64,000 bases of DNA from Pomphorhynchus laevis (Eukaryota; Acanthocephala; Palaeacanthocephala; Echinorhynchida; Pomphorhynchidae): contig WNNJ02002652.1 of the NCBI GenBank assembly GCA_012934845.2, forward strand, positions 1-64,000. Direction: 5' to 3'. Each line of letters opens with the position of its first letter. The stretch's first letter is position 1. Position numbers and translations under genes: made by a program. The notes beneath the pieces were generated by a model, which was not told where the DNA came from, searched no databases, and saw only the letters and a program-made list of their open reading frames with translations. This document shows, in pieces, positions 31,847-44,077 of this stretch.

Positions 31847-32255
31847 TACAATTTTTTACAAATTGATTGCAGTTAAATTCATGTTTATTAAATATCCTGT
31901 ATAATATTTTCATAATGTCTATGTAATATAATCATTTTGGTTACATTTCGGATAACATCCGTCACTGAGTTATCAACATATGATAACTCAGTGTTGAAGA
32001 GTATTTTATGATGGTATAATCCAAGTATGCTTTTTTATCGACAGAAACGTATTTTATGCCTTATATGCATATACAATTTTTTACAAATTGATTGCGTTTA
32101 AATTCGTATTTATCAAATATTCTGTATAATGTTTCCATAATATTACCGTCATTGATTAAAAATCGTCACTGATTAATGTATTTATTAAGGATCCTGTATG
32201 TATTTGGTAATATGATTATGCAATATAACCATTTTGGTGTAGTTTGCATGAACAT
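31847..32255 (+). repeat. Pair of direct repeats W with a perfect hairpin
   Basis: ACAATTTTTTACAAATTGAT starts similar stretches at 31848-31960 and 32070-32250 (shared ATCATTTTGG/ACCATTTTGG and GAYAACATCCG-like ends). Between them, CACTGAGTTATCA (31963-31975), loop ACATA and the exact complement (31981-31993) form a perfect 13-bp hairpin. Confidence 0.7.
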
Positions 32256-34179
32256 CCGATGCATTTATATTTTAAGCTAAGCGTAAGAGTTCGATCTCCC
32301 GATAATATATTTATCTTCAAGGCAAAGACGAACCTGTAAAAATAATTATATATATTCATGATACCATAATTTTCATCGTATTAAGCTTAGCGATAAATTA
32401 TCATTTAGTTAAAATTTTATTAGTTATGACGAGGTAATCAGATATATTCTAGTTTAAACTTTACAAAAATTTAGAAAAAAGTGTCTTTGTCTAAGGATAT
32501 GCATAATAATTAATTTAATTATCAATTCGGTAAATACAATTTTAAAATCTTACAAATATTCTTTCATTTTGTTTAACTTTACCGTCATTTTTTAGAGATT
32601 AATTTTTTAAAAAATTATTATCATTATTTTATTATTTTTCGTTATGTACTTAAAGTGCATAAGTTCTGATAACATGCTTTGAAGTCTTGCACTTCAAAAC
32701 TATATTACATATTCGATCAATAAAAAATTAGAATTACGACATTTAGAAATGTTTCGTCAAATATGATTAATACTGTCGATGATAGTTTTTCACAAATAAT
32801 GATATACCTGGAAGAATTGTAAGTGTTTTTTTGTAGATTTAAAATTGTATTAAAAGTAAAAGTATATGTTCATCAACATTTGTGTGCTTTATAAATAAAT
32901 TAAATTAATTTGTCTTATTTTATAATGTCTAGACTTATCAATATTGTGTCCGTAATAATACCGCCATTTGTTTTAAACAGTTACAAAAAATAGCATCAAT
33001 ATTTTTTGGTTTAAAATTTCAAGAAAAAAGTTTAATTATATTTTGTATTTGCATGCTATAGATTAATGTTAATGTACTCTACCCTCATTAATTTTTATAA
33101 AATTAAAAATTTTATAATTTACATTTTGGCTGAACGTAATTATTGCTTCGAATTTAAAAGCGCATTTGAAAACAAAGTTGTAGATCACTCTTATCCATCT
33201 AATACACAGCCTAATATACAATTCTTATTTTGATTTTACAGAGAGTGAGATCTTTAAATTAATTCGATCGACCACAATCGTGCAGTCATTGTGTAGATAA
33301 AGTTGGAAATAGAGTCGAAGCTCAGAGCGAATCACTCGATATATGAATAATGAATATTTATAAGGAACATTTTTAGAAATGAGTATTATGGACATATTTG
33401 TCTAAAGAGGAACACTGAAAACACTTTGAGGAATGATTTTCAGCCTCTACATGTTCGTACTTATCCCGTTTATACTTAATAATTTCTGAATTCGATCGAT
33501 CCACATTAGCGTATCAGTTGATGTGTCTATGACAAGAAATACTTAAATACCTCTGGATTGTCAATTTGCAAAATCCGAAGTTAAAATCGGTTATGCTAAT
33601 GCGAATAATCGTGGAGTATAAATTAGCTCGTATGTGTTCTGGGTATGCAACATTGCACAATAACAGATGACTGACATATTTAATATATTGTGTCATACCA
33701 ACTTCATTGTGATTATGCTGTTTCTTATTATAATTTTAAAGAGATATCAGTAATAATCCACTAAAGAATATACAACGATACGACATTGGTGTTAATACAC
33801 AACTACGAAAGCTGTAAACAGTTAATTGTTTTGTCCTTCACTAATAACTGTTCAAAGAATACTAGCCAATTCAGATATGTACGAAATAGATATCAATATC
33901 AGCTTGCCGTTGAATGTCCCTTTAATGTAAGATTTAATTTTTGCGTTCTTTACAAGTTTAAATAATTTGTGAGTTGGTGTTTAGATATAAGTTAATTTAT
34001 GTCTAAACTTATGTCTTTACTTCTAAAATAAACGAATTGAACTGTAGTTTTAATGATTAAATCATAATAACCACATAGTATTTTAATGAGTAATATTACT
34101 TCATTATCGTGTATTACCTCACTAATTTGCAGTAATTAATACAAATTTCTTCATTGTACTACGTTAACATTTGTTTGAC
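32256..34179. other. AT-rich region without a gene
   Basis: No coding sequence or strong repeat. The short minus-strand frame at 33514-33696 has no recognisable similarity. Confidence 0.4.
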
Positions 34180-34440
34180 CACATGAATTAAAAAAATTAA
34201 TTTTCTAATTAAATAATTTAATTTCTTAATTTCATTAATTGATTATCTACACATTGTCATAATTAATTTATAATAATACTGTTGAGAAATGATTTAATTT
34301 CTTTATTTCATTAATAGATTATCTACAATGGTCCTAATTGATTTTAAAGTACTTCTCATCATCAAACGATCAAATAAAATTATATAATAAGCGTTCCTTC
34401 ATAGTATTTTTTGTTTCTAAAACGGAAAGCAAATGTAAAA
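34180..34440 (+). repeat. Dispersed repeat T, copy 1
   Basis: Diverged match to 35780-36040: GAATTAAAAAAATTA, then TTTCTAATTAAA, TTAATTTC, TTATCTAC and AAGCGTT. Low-complexity, so homology is less certain than for the other repeats. Confidence 0.5.
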
Positions 34441-34529
34441 TGCAAATAAGTTTTTATTTTAAACAAAACGCACATTGGCTTATTAAAAATAGGTCATACT
34501 AGTGTGAAAATCTGGTTGCATAAATAAGG

Positions 34530-34700
34530 TCAGTTAACTGCGTCTAGGTATTTTATACTATAAAAAATTAAAAATTTAAATAAATAATTAGAAATAATAA
34601 ATAATTATATAAGATTTTATACAATTTATATTTATATACCAATAAAATTTAAAATTAAACTAAAAAAATAAAGTTTTATGAATTGACTAATAAATTATAT
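34530..34700 (-). repeat. R repeat, minus-strand partial
   Basis: Plus strand begins CAGTTAACTGCGTCTAGGTA and runs to TTTTATGAATTGACTAATAA, the reverse of the R consensus (TACGTAGACTCAGTT end and GTCAATTCATAAA). Internal sequence is diverged. Confidence 0.55.
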
Positions 34701-35114
34701 ACGGTTTGTTAAGTAGAAAAAAATAAAGAAATTTCAGACGAGAAATTTTTCAACAAAAAATAGCAGCGGGGTTAATAATTTATTTCCTCTGAGGAAGTTT
34801 GATTATTTAGTATATTATTCTAATACAAAGTATATTATTTATTATCTATCCATAAAATGTTTTCACTTAAGAAGATAAATTTATTTTCCAAAATATTTTA
34901 TTGATTTATAGATTTTATCTTTTGTTTGATTTTTATATTAACTTAGTTTAAATATCTATCTATTGAATTATTTAAATGATTTTCAAGAAAACCAATATCA
35001 TCACGTATTATAGCAATCTCGAAATATTATTTGTTCGCTAATTAAATAAAAATTGCTAGAGTTAAATATATATATCATCAATGTATCAAAACATATATTT
35101 CATATCTTTATATA

Positions 35115-35330
35115 TTAAATAGGCTAACTGAATCTACGTATTTTATATTGCAAATTAAAAATAATGCAAAATAAAAGTAAAATAGTTAAATAATAACAAA
35201 TTAATTAATAATAACTAATTGCTATAAGATTTTATATAATTTATATCAAAATGAATTATAAACTGAAATTAAAAATAAAAATCAATTTTTATGAATTGAC
35301 TCATAAGATATTAAACTATGTATCAGTTAT
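35115..35330 (-). repeat. R repeat, minus-strand partial
   Basis: Plus strand GGCTAACTGAATCTACGTAT to TTTTTATGAATTGACTCATA; same order as the copy at 34530-34700. Confidence 0.6.
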
Positions 35331-35779
35331 GTTTTAGTTACTATTTATTTTTAACACAGTTATGAATAAATTTATATTCTATAAAGCTTAATTACGAGTC
35401 AGCTATAGTTTGGTTACTATTACCTGTCATTTGAATATCTTTTATCTACATAAATATAAATTTAAAATAATTATAGATTATCAAAATATTTAAGTCTTCT
35501 CTTAATTTCGTATTATCCATATATTCATATTTGCTTGATAGTTTAATATCTGTGGGGTAGGCGTTATTGTTGCTATAAAATGTATGAATATTTATGTCCA
35601 AATACGAGGTATTTTTTATAAAGTTGCAAAAGATTTCTAAGCAGATTTTCCGCGTTAGTGACCTAAAAGGAAATGGTAAAAAACGAAGGTTAAATTTTAC
35701 TTTTTGGACATTATCGAATGACGACAGTTTCCGTAAATAAGCACTTCTCAGATTATTTAATTATAATATAACATTATGT
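35331..35779. other. AT-rich region without a gene
   Basis: Nothing recognised. Confidence 0.4.
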
Positions 35780-36040
35780 TCTAAATAATAATTGATGCTT
35801 CATTATCTCTTTGTCTCTAAGACGCAAGCAATCATTCAACCGAGATCAAACGAATTAAAAAAATTAGTTTCCTAATTAAAAAAGTAATCTTTTAATTTCG
35901 TTAATAAATTATCTACGCATTATGCTAATTGATTTAAATTTACTTTACACTATAAATTGATCATATAAAATTATATTTTAAATAAAAAGCGTTTCTTCTT
36001 CATTATCTTTTGTTTTTAAACAAATAAATACGAATAAGAA
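35780..36040 (+). repeat. Dispersed repeat T, copy 2
   Basis: See 34180-34440; includes CGAATTAAAAAAATTAGTTT and TTATCTACGCATTATGCTAA. Confidence 0.45.
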
Positions 36041-36254
36041 TAAATCCGATCAATGAACTGGGATTTCAAATTTTGAAATATTTTAATCTAAAATAAAATT
36101 TTTGCACTGAATTATTTAATTCTCATAAATTACAAAAACGTTCCTTTTATTTAAACCACTTTTTATCGATTAGATGTTTAAAATTTCTACATTAAAGCGT
36201 GAAAGTTGATATTTAGAATAACGGAGAATGCATAAATAATGTTGATGCTTTTTA

Positions 36255-36545
36255 GACAAGTTCACGTTACGAGTTTATGTGGCATTACAACAAGAAACTG
36301 TCCTTACAGCGGTGGACAGATTAAACGGTATATTCGAATTAGGTTATATTGAAAAGATATTTTTGAAAATTGAATTTTTTAAACAGCCTTTTTTCTTTTG
36401 CTCTTCACTATCACGTTGCAATACAAGCTTTAAAATAATGTTTGCAAAAGTTATTAAAGTAGGCACGTATGAGTTTGCTTCACCTTTTTGTTTGACAGTA
36501 TACTCAGAAGCTCCCATCCTTTCAGAACCAGCAGCGTGTTGGTAA
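36255..36545 (+). other. Possible coding remnant, unrecognised
   Basis: GC content rises locally at 36260-36330 and again at 36480-36540. The plus frame 36279-36545 (88 codons, QQETVLTAVDRLNGIFELGY) and an overlapping minus frame (68 codons, GEANSYVPTLITFANIILKL) are both open, so the strand is undecided. No family recognised. A possible 3' splice site TTTTTAG lies at about 36255 on the plus strand. Confidence 0.2.
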
Positions 36546-37439
36546 TTCAATAGTTGTCAATGATTTTAGACAAGTAATTGTTAATACATTAATTGAAGGT
36601 TTCTAATTACTCAAATTTTGCCGAATAAGAGACAATTTGATTTGATTTGTAAATTATTTCTCAAATTTAACTGAATCATCGAGATTTTATGTAATTTTTA
36701 AAAAGTGTTTTTAATCCGCTTTCGGTTCACTTTTTTTAATGTATAGGCACTGCTAAAGCGGTATTTTGAATTGCTTAAGCGGTATTTTTGATTATATTAG
36801 TTATATATCATTTCTTATATTTCTTTAGATATATTTTATTAAATTAGTCAAATATCATTTCGGTACAGGTTTAGTTCAAATTGCAAAACATCATTTTATT
36901 AAATGTATTTTATCAAGTTCCAAAGTAATTGATACAAAGTATGAATTATTGATATCAATATATTATTATTGATATCAATTATCAATAATTGATACATAGT
37001 ATCAATTATTGAATTTTAAAATCAGCATCGCGGTTTTAACCATCCTGCTTTATATCAGTTTAAAAAATTGTTCAGCTATGCATTGGAAAGATGGTTTCAG
37101 GAAATACATGATTTTGTCGATTCCAAACAGATGTAATTTAATAATTTTTTTTTATTTCTTACAACGTTTAGAAATTGTTCATGGCTCCACATAATTGCAG
37201 ACTCGTGGCGCTGTGAAGATTACAAAAAAATATTCCTTAATTTCGAGTGTATTCAAAACATTGGATATGATTCAAATTAAATTGCTGACCCTTTCAACAC
37301 AGAAATCTAACAAAAATTGGCTTTTGTCTTCTGTCTTTATCCGAATTGTTTCTTCGTTTATACGCTTTTAAGTTAAATAAAACTGTACCCATCTTAAATT
37401 TTAATTTGTCAAGTAAAAGATAAAATTACCTCTTTTTAA
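36546..37439. other. AT-rich region with a 13-bp hairpin
   Basis: TCAATAATTGATA (36982-36994), loop CATAG, exact complement (37000-37012); nearby ATTGATATCAAT palindromes repeat at 36950-36980. The short frame at 37009-37194 overlaps the hairpin and has no recognisable product. Confidence 0.5.
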
Positions 37440-37625
37440 ATTGAAATTTAAAATAAAAGTCAATTTTTATGAATTGACTAATTAATAACAGACAATGTAT
37501 AAGAAAAAAGATTATTGGTCAAAAGGAAGAATTGCTGGTGACCTAAAACCGCAATGCCATCAGGTTTCGGCCTCTATTCCTCGACCACATAGCAGCGCAA
37601 CATAGAAGCTATGCGAAATTTTTAA
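37440..37625 (-). repeat. R repeat, minus-strand copy with terminal motif
   Basis: Plus strand runs from AAAATAAAAGTCAATTTTTA through GAATTGACTAATTAATAACA to ATCAGGTTTCGGCCTCTATT and CATAGAAGCTATG. Reversed, this gives GAGGCCGAAACCTGATGGCA, the same terminal word as at 44860 and 15450. Confidence 0.65.
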
Positions 37626-38117
37626 AACAGCACAATTTTCGTTTCTCAGCTTGACGAATCCACATTGTCAGGAAATGAAACTTAGCTTTTGGTCTTTTTA
37701 GTCATATGTACCTACAGACACATATGAATTTACAAAGGTCAACCAAATAGTCAAAATTTCAATGGGTCGAATATTGCTAATTTACTGTCTAAAATTCAAT
37801 GTAATTTTATTTCCAGTTTTGTAAATTTATGGAAACGCAACAAAGAAAAATTAAATTATTTTAAAATTGCAAAACAGATTTTGTCAGTAAAGATTTGATT
37901 CAATATTTCTGTAATCCTCAAATTTGCAATGCGGACAATCATTAACATGCAGAAGATCAAACAATTGGATGCTTGACTTGGATATTGACAATAAAGATAG
38001 ATGTGGGGAAGTTGCTAGCAAATCACGAAATACATCCTTATCATTAAAATCAATTTATTTTTCTATAAAATGTTCAATAAAATAAAAGTAAAATAATAAA
38101 AAAGATTAAATAATCAG
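37626..38117. other. AT-rich region without a gene
   Basis: Nothing recognised. Confidence 0.4.
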
Positions 38118-38657
38118 TACTATGAGGTACTAATTTAATATGCAATTTTAGATCGCTATCATTAAAACTAATTTATTTTTATATTTTGCTAGTTGTTCTC
38201 TAGCATCTTAAGAAACAGAACTGTTTTGCTAAGTACTTGTACCAGGTGCTCGAATTAGAACAACTTTGCAACAATATTTTGAATATATTTAATTCAATCA
38301 AATGTTTAATTTATAAATTATATTTCTTCTTAATTACTTTCAATTGAATGAAAAAAATATTAATTAGGCTTTTACACAGCAATACTTGTTTTTTAAATGT
38401 TGTTGATATAAGTTATTCAATTTTTGTCAAAATTTTGTTTAAAATCTAACGTATATTTGATTTGACAAAATGTCGAGCAATCATATGTACACATAAAAAA
38501 TGTTTAATGAAATGAAATAAAAATGAAATAATAGTAGCTTAATTAAAGCTGCCTTATTTAAATTATAAAAGGAAATATAAAATTAATTAATTAAAATCAA
38601 TAAATTATATTTCCTTTTACAGTACTAAAATGAAAGATAAAATTAATAAATATATGT
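38118..38657 (+). mobile_element. PLE2 5' region, truncated copy
   Basis: About 360 bp (38118-38474) are nearly identical to 39119-39478, and 38420-38657 matches 42690-42930, which leads into the PLE2 coding start (ATGAAAGATAAAATTAATAA). The copy ends at ATATATGTA, after nine codons, where unrelated sequence starts. A tandem second 5' end is common for Penelope-like insertions. Confidence 0.75.
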
Positions 38658-39066
38658 ATCATCATTTGGTCGGCTTCTTCAATTATCCTCGTGTAAATTC
38701 GTTAATCCTAGATGCAGGAATGTACACTACAATCAGCGTAGGTGGACCTTATCAGCATTGAGCCTACGCCTATCTTTCGTGTTTCGGTCCTTTAATTATC
38801 TGCTGAAATTTTCCTCTGCTGCCTTTCTGTAAAAACAAACGATACAGTTTGTAAGGAAAACATTTCCACTTGTGCAAACTGTACGTTGTATCCGTCTTTT
38901 GAAACCAAAAGACGGAAATAGCACTACAGTTGACGGAAACAACCGAAAATCTCTCTTTTGAATTTTCTTTGACAGGAAACCTGAATCTGCCAAGTAGATA
39001 GAATGAACAATTGCATACACGAGCGAGAATCATCATTTAGTCGGCTTAATCAATTTTCCTCGTGTG
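38658..39066. repeat. Unidentified insert with 38-bp direct repeats at its ends
   Basis: TCATCATTTGGTCGGCTTCT...CCTCGTGTA at 38658-38696 and TCATCATTTAGTCGGCTTAA...CCTCGTGTG at 39028-39065 bracket about 330 bp that is richer in GC than the surroundings. Inside, CCGTCTTTTG and CAAAAGACGG form a perfect 10-bp hairpin with loop AAAC (about 38897-38920), and GCGTAGG/CCTACGC another (38740-38768). No protein recognised. Possibly a small non-autonomous element. Confidence 0.6.
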
Positions 39067-39118
39067 AAAAAAGATGCATTAAAAATAGGATATTTTCATT
39101 AAAAAAATACATAATCGG

Positions 39119-39480
39119 TACTATGAGGTACTAATTTAATATGCAATTTTGGACCGCTATCATTAAAACTAATTTATTTTTATATTTTGCTAGTTGTTCT
39201 CTAGCATCTTAAGAAACAGAACTGTTCTGCTAAGTACTTGTACCAGGTGCTCGAATTAGAACAACTTTGCAACAATATTTTGAATATATTTAATTCAATC
39301 AAATGTTTAATTTATAAATTATATTTCTTCTTAATTACTTTCGATTGAATAAAAAAAATATTAATTAGGCTTTTACACAGCAATACTTGTTTTTTTCAAA
39401 TGTTGTTGATATAAGTTATTCAATTTTTGTGTCAAAATTTTGTTTAAAATCGAACGTACTTTTTGATTTGACAAAATATA
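39119..39480 (+). mobile_element. PLE2 5' region, second copy (left of the RLE-A insertion)
   Basis: Begins CGGTACTATGAGGTACTAAT and matches 38118-38474 with few differences. It is interrupted at about 39480 by the RLE-A element and continues at 42686. Confidence 0.8.
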
Positions 39481-42400
39481 GTTATTCAATTATTATAAAA
39501 CATTTAATTATTTGCAATTTATATATTGAAATGTAATAGGTCATGTAAAAGGTCAAGTAGGACCTATATTAAAATTAGAAAAATGTAGAATATAGTTAAC
39601 CTCTCCGTATAATGTCCATAATCGATAGCGTTATACTTCTTCCTCTTCGTTATCACTACGTTCACATAGCGCCTGATCATCTATAATATATGAATCAACC
39701 GATCCACTGACAACTAGCCGGCCTTTTTCCGGTATCATCTGTTTGTTTATAGTGGGCGTGATTATTTGATCTGTTTCACAAAAGTCAGTTAATAATTCTG
39801 TTTCATAATTTAAATTTCCGTCCGATTCATGATTATCACTATTTGGGTTTGATAAACTGTCAGTTAATTCAGAATCAAATAATGTATGTACGTCATGTGT
39901 CGTATAACTGACGGTCTGTTTACTAATTTCGGTTTCTGGCTGTGAGTTTATAGGTAAAGATTCAGGATCATCAGCGTCGTTAATATTTGATGAATTGTCA
40001 CATTGTTGCAGAAAGGTGTCAAAATGTGACTTAATTTTGCTTCAAAGACTTTGGGGCTTTATTGTGATTGCAGAGCTTAATACTTTTAGTGTGAATTTTC
40101 CGTTTTCTTCTATAAGTGCATAATCTCTGTAGGAACACAATTTATGTGTTCCTGTAAAAACTGACGTGTCGACACTGGATCCTGGTATATTAGCTAGCGT
40201 GACATTTACTTCATTTGTATTGTTAAATTCAATGTATCCAGGAGCGGACTGATCAATTGACGATGGAAGAGAGTCAACTGCCAGATCAAGTGCCTGGAAG
40301 GGGTTCATTCTTCGTGTGGGATTCTCCATTATGGGGTTAGCAATCTCGTAATACGGTCGGGTTAACAGATCAATGCTAGATAATATAGTTTCTGAATTTC
40401 CTCTCATGAGTGATATTGATATTCGTTGAAAGAGCTGTGCAGATGCGATGATGTATGGTATAGATGATCGAATTGCTAAGGATCGGGCGATTCGTCTAAT
40501 GATTTTCTCCCCATTCATATTCCAGCCGCCGTAACACTCCAAGACTGCAGGTATGAAGTTATATCCCGCCTCAATCATTTTAGCACGGTACTTTCTATCT
40601 TTGACCGATGATGCGTACTGCGCAGCTGCGTAACCAGGCACATAGCTGACTGGCGAAGAAAGGATTTCTGTAGTGTATGTGTTACTGCAAAATCTATAGC
40701 ATCTGAAGGATCCCAGTAGATCATAATATCGGGTGGCTGTTCTTGTAGATTTTGGACAAGGTTGCGAACCACGCAACCCACATGCATTCCTGCTGATTGT
40801 GCCGCCTGGAGAACGACGTCACGAATTCCATTATGACGCATTCCTGGAAAACCACCGTAGTTAAAAGTTTGTGCATGAAAGCCCTCAGCATCTGCGTTTC
40901 GAAAACATCGACTACAACAGTAGGCACTTGGAGCAATTTGCAGGCCTAACCACATTCTTATAAGAATTGTAAATTCTTGGTCGGTAAGAGCTAGGCCGAG
41001 ACTTCGATTTGGGGTGCATTGTAACCATGCCTTCGCATATGGCTTTGATACCGCTATTAGTCTGGCACTTGTCCGATCATCTCCAGTGTCTAATAGATTT
41101 TTCCGCTTCTCTGAGTCGATTTTGAACGATATTTGATGTTGTCTTGTGGATGAAGCCTGTTGTTCCACTTCTGCTCCGTGTAGCGCAAGTATTTCATTCG
41201 CGTTTACATAGTCCGGAAATGGATTTGGATCCTGTTCACAAACGTGGCCACTGCGCTGACGCTTGCTGCAAAGGCTGCCGCTCTGTTTTTGTTTGTACTT
41301 CTAAGGCCCATACCGCCAATTTTTAGTGGGAGCTTAACTTAAGATTGTGTTCGCGCTGACAGTTGTATTGAAGCGATGATTTTCATTGCCCGAAACACAG
41401 CATTATCAAACTGCTTACACGAAAGTTTGGTGCTTGCTGGATCTACATTCCTCATTAGGAATGCTATTCGTTGAGCGGAAGCACAGTGGCGCAATAGCAG
41501 GTAAGCCACGTGAGCGTCCGGAAGCGACGCGACAAGCTCTGTGTCATTTACTAGGTTTGGTAAGCAACTATTGATGAGATATGCTTCTACAAACTCTTGC
41601 GAACCAATTGGGCATCCCAAGAAAAGGAAATTGCCGTCAGTCTTGGTATGTGGAGAGTGAGTCCATCCTGTCTGTGTTGAGATAATTGCTTCTGTGTGGC
41701 CTATTAATTAGGTTTTTTGCCAATTCATTGATAGTCCGATTTTTCCCAGCTCATTTGCTATCATGTTTATTGTGATAGCAACTGCCTTGGGTTCACCTCC
41801 AATTATTCCATCGTCTAAATACCACTTGTTAAAACCGATACCTGTAAACAAGTCGACTTTACGAATAATCGGTTGGATTGCCAGTGCGAAAAGGAATGGG
41901 CCCAGAGGGTCCCCTTGTTGTACTCCTGCTGACGATGTAAGGCTTTTTGCTGCTCCAAATCGTAATTTTGATGGTTGCGAGTAGCACCATCTGAGACACG
42001 GTCCGATAGAAGGTGCTTCAATATCCACTGAGTCAATAAAGCATTGCCTGTCAACTGTATTAAATGCGTTCGAAACATCCAATTTCGCCCATACACAATT
42101 TTCCGAGGTGAGCATCTGTTTGTGCAATCGTCGAACCTGGTGAATTATTAAATCTGCGCCATTTGCCACTGCAACACCGACCTGTTGTGGTTGAAATATT
42201 TAAGTGAACTTATCGCGTATCTTCGTGCAAATACACTTTGCAAACACCCTCCGTAACAATTCTCCTGCCGCTATTGGGCGTATACATCCATTTGGTTTTT
42301 CTAGAGCGATAAGATCTGCACCCGCAAAATATCGAGATATATCTACAGGAAGGTCACCGGCTGCCATATAATTTATCAGATGTGTCAGGCGGCTTAGAAG

Positions 42401-42688
42401 CTTTCCAGACTGATCCGCTGTGATCATGTTTTGTAGGTGTTCGGCTCTTAAACCCAGACAACCTGGTGACGATGCAGAGGGGAATGAGAAAATTGAATCA
42501 CGAACGGTATCCGAATCGATGACAATACCGTGTTCTGCCGTTGGGATTGAGGTTATAATACCTTTACCGGGTGGGTGCAAATCTGTGGGCTTACGGTGTG
42601 ACTGTTCTATGAACGGCGCCTGCCGTGACGAAGATATTCGTTTAATTGCCCTGCCGTAGTTTCCCTGTCGCACAAGTTCGATTGTCAT
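39481..42688 (-). mobile_element. RLE-A LINE nested in PLE2, with about 54-bp target duplication
   Basis: A LINE-like element on the minus strand, 5' end near 42688, 3' end near 39480. ATTTTTGTGTCAAAATTTTG...GATTTGACAAAAT occurs on both sides (about 39424-39475 and 42686-42740, 3-4 mismatches), as expected for target duplication on insertion into the PLE2 leader. Codes for RT, zinc-finger-like motif, restriction-endonuclease-like domain and an acidic C-terminal tail. Inactivated by about three in-frame stops and two frame changes. A fragment of the same family lies at 5923-7195. Confidence 0.75.
39631..42685 (-). pseudogene. RLE-A polyprotein (RT plus restriction-like endonuclease)
   Basis: In order on the minus strand: fingers with GRAIKRISSSRQAP, SSPGCLGLRAEHLQNMI and GCIRPIAAGELLRRVFAK (42200-42680); motif A WAKLDVSNAFNTVDRQ, motif B AGVQQGDPLGPFLFALAI, motif C FNKWYLDDGIIGG (41708-42169), all intact; thumb PIGSQEFVEAYLINSCLPNL and LLLRHCASAQRIAFLMRNVD (41339-41620); a CSRC...H zinc-finger-like motif whose last Cys is Phe, GGFPGMRHNGIRDVV, then PPDIMIYWDPSDAIDFAVTH (endonuclease-like, 40575-41168); and KMIEAGYNFIPAVLECYGGW (40042-40776). 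In-frame stops occur after KFT and after NWQKT; frame changes near 41170-41340 and 40600-40776. A TGA at 40042-40044 is followed in frame by about 136 more codons, acidic and Ser/Asn-rich, ending at TAA 39631-39633. The first 23 codons of the frame opening at 42754 are PLE2 leader, not element. Confidence 0.75.
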
Positions 42689-42900
42689 TTTTGTGTCAAA
42701 ATTTTGTTTAAAATCTAACGTATTTTTTGATTTGACAAAATGTCGAGCAATCATTTGTACACATTAAAAAATGTTAAATAGAATAAAATAAAAATGAAAT
42801 AGTAGTAGCTTAATTAAAGCTGAATTATTTAAATTATAAAAGGAAATATAAAATTAATTCATTAAAATCAATAAATTATCTTTATTTTTACAGCAGTAAA

Positions 42901-43828
42901 ATGAAAGATAAAATTAATAAATATATGTATACAGAACTTACTCAAAGTAAAGAAATAATAGGATCAGATTTAATTAAATATATTCCTAAAATAAGGTATA
43001 AACTCCTACCACCATTAGGACGAAAAATTTGTAATTATAATAAAGATTTAAAATCAATATGTAACGATAATATTAGAAACATAATGGAAACAGAATGCAA
43101 TTGGTAAAAGTCTTAGTTTTGATCAAATAAATGAACATATATGTACCCATAATCTAGAATTAATTGAAAATTGTGAATTATGAAAGCTGCTGTCAAAAGG
43201 GTATAAATATAGATTAAATAATAACAACGACAAAAATAAAATTTACAATTCGTCATATAATAACTTAAATGATTACTTTAGTAAGCTGATTAATAGTGAA
43301 AGCTCGAATATATTTAAGATAAAAATTTGGAAAGATTATATATTTGATAAAATTAAAAATAAAATGAAAATAACAAACAATTACAAAAGGAAAGATAAAA
43401 TTAATAAAGATATGTATACAGAACTTACTAAATTAAAGGATAACTATATAATAACAACTATTGATAAAGCTAGTAATAACTTTGTCTTCATATGCAAAAA
43501 GCTTTATTATGATATAACGATGAAAGAGGTTAATTCTAATGATTTAAATGTAAATCCAACATATGAACGTAGTGAGTTGAGTTTAGAAACAATTATTACA
43601 AGTCACTGTTCTATAATGGATAAAAAGGGTATAAAGGTTGAATTAGATAATAAAACTATACCTATATTATATTGGAATCCAAAATTACAAAAAAATCCAA
43701 TAAAACCTAGGTTCATATGTAGTTCGTTTAAATGTAAATTAAAACCACTTTCTGTCTATATGAATAAAATACTTAAAGTAATTAAAGCACACTTCAAAAA
43801 ATATTGTAGGATAATCGAAATTAATTAA
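42901..43828 (+). pseudogene. PLE2 N-terminal region and RT fingers
   Basis: Frame 42901-43107 (68 codons) changes near 43105 into another frame holding GKSLSFDQINEHICTHNLEL, which has a stop (ENCEL then TGA) before KLLSKGYKYRLN; frame 43364-43828 holds ITTIDKASNNFVF and YWNPKLQKNPIKPRFICSSF. Against copy 1 (12643-13505) an insertion near 43825 and another near 43930 shift the frame. Copy 1 is open through this part, so these are copy-specific lesions. Confidence 0.7.
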
Positions 43829-44077
43829 TAGCATAAAATACTATTTCAGTATAAATTCTACAAAAGAATTTTTAGAACAGACAAAAGGAATAAATTTTCA
43901 GAATATAAATACGTACGATTTTAGTACGCTTTCATACAAATCTAGATTTAGTAGATATTAAAGAAGCGTTAGTGAAAATAAATTAATCTTATATTCGGAA
44001 AAAGATATACATATATATGTTATAATAATTATAACGCCTATCTAACAAAAATTAAACCATCAAGTAAATATAAATAT

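Noticed and set aside
36279-36550. Overlapping ORFs of 88 (plus) and 68 (minus) codons as a gene
   Set aside because: Both strands open, no recognisable domain; listed only as a possible remnant.
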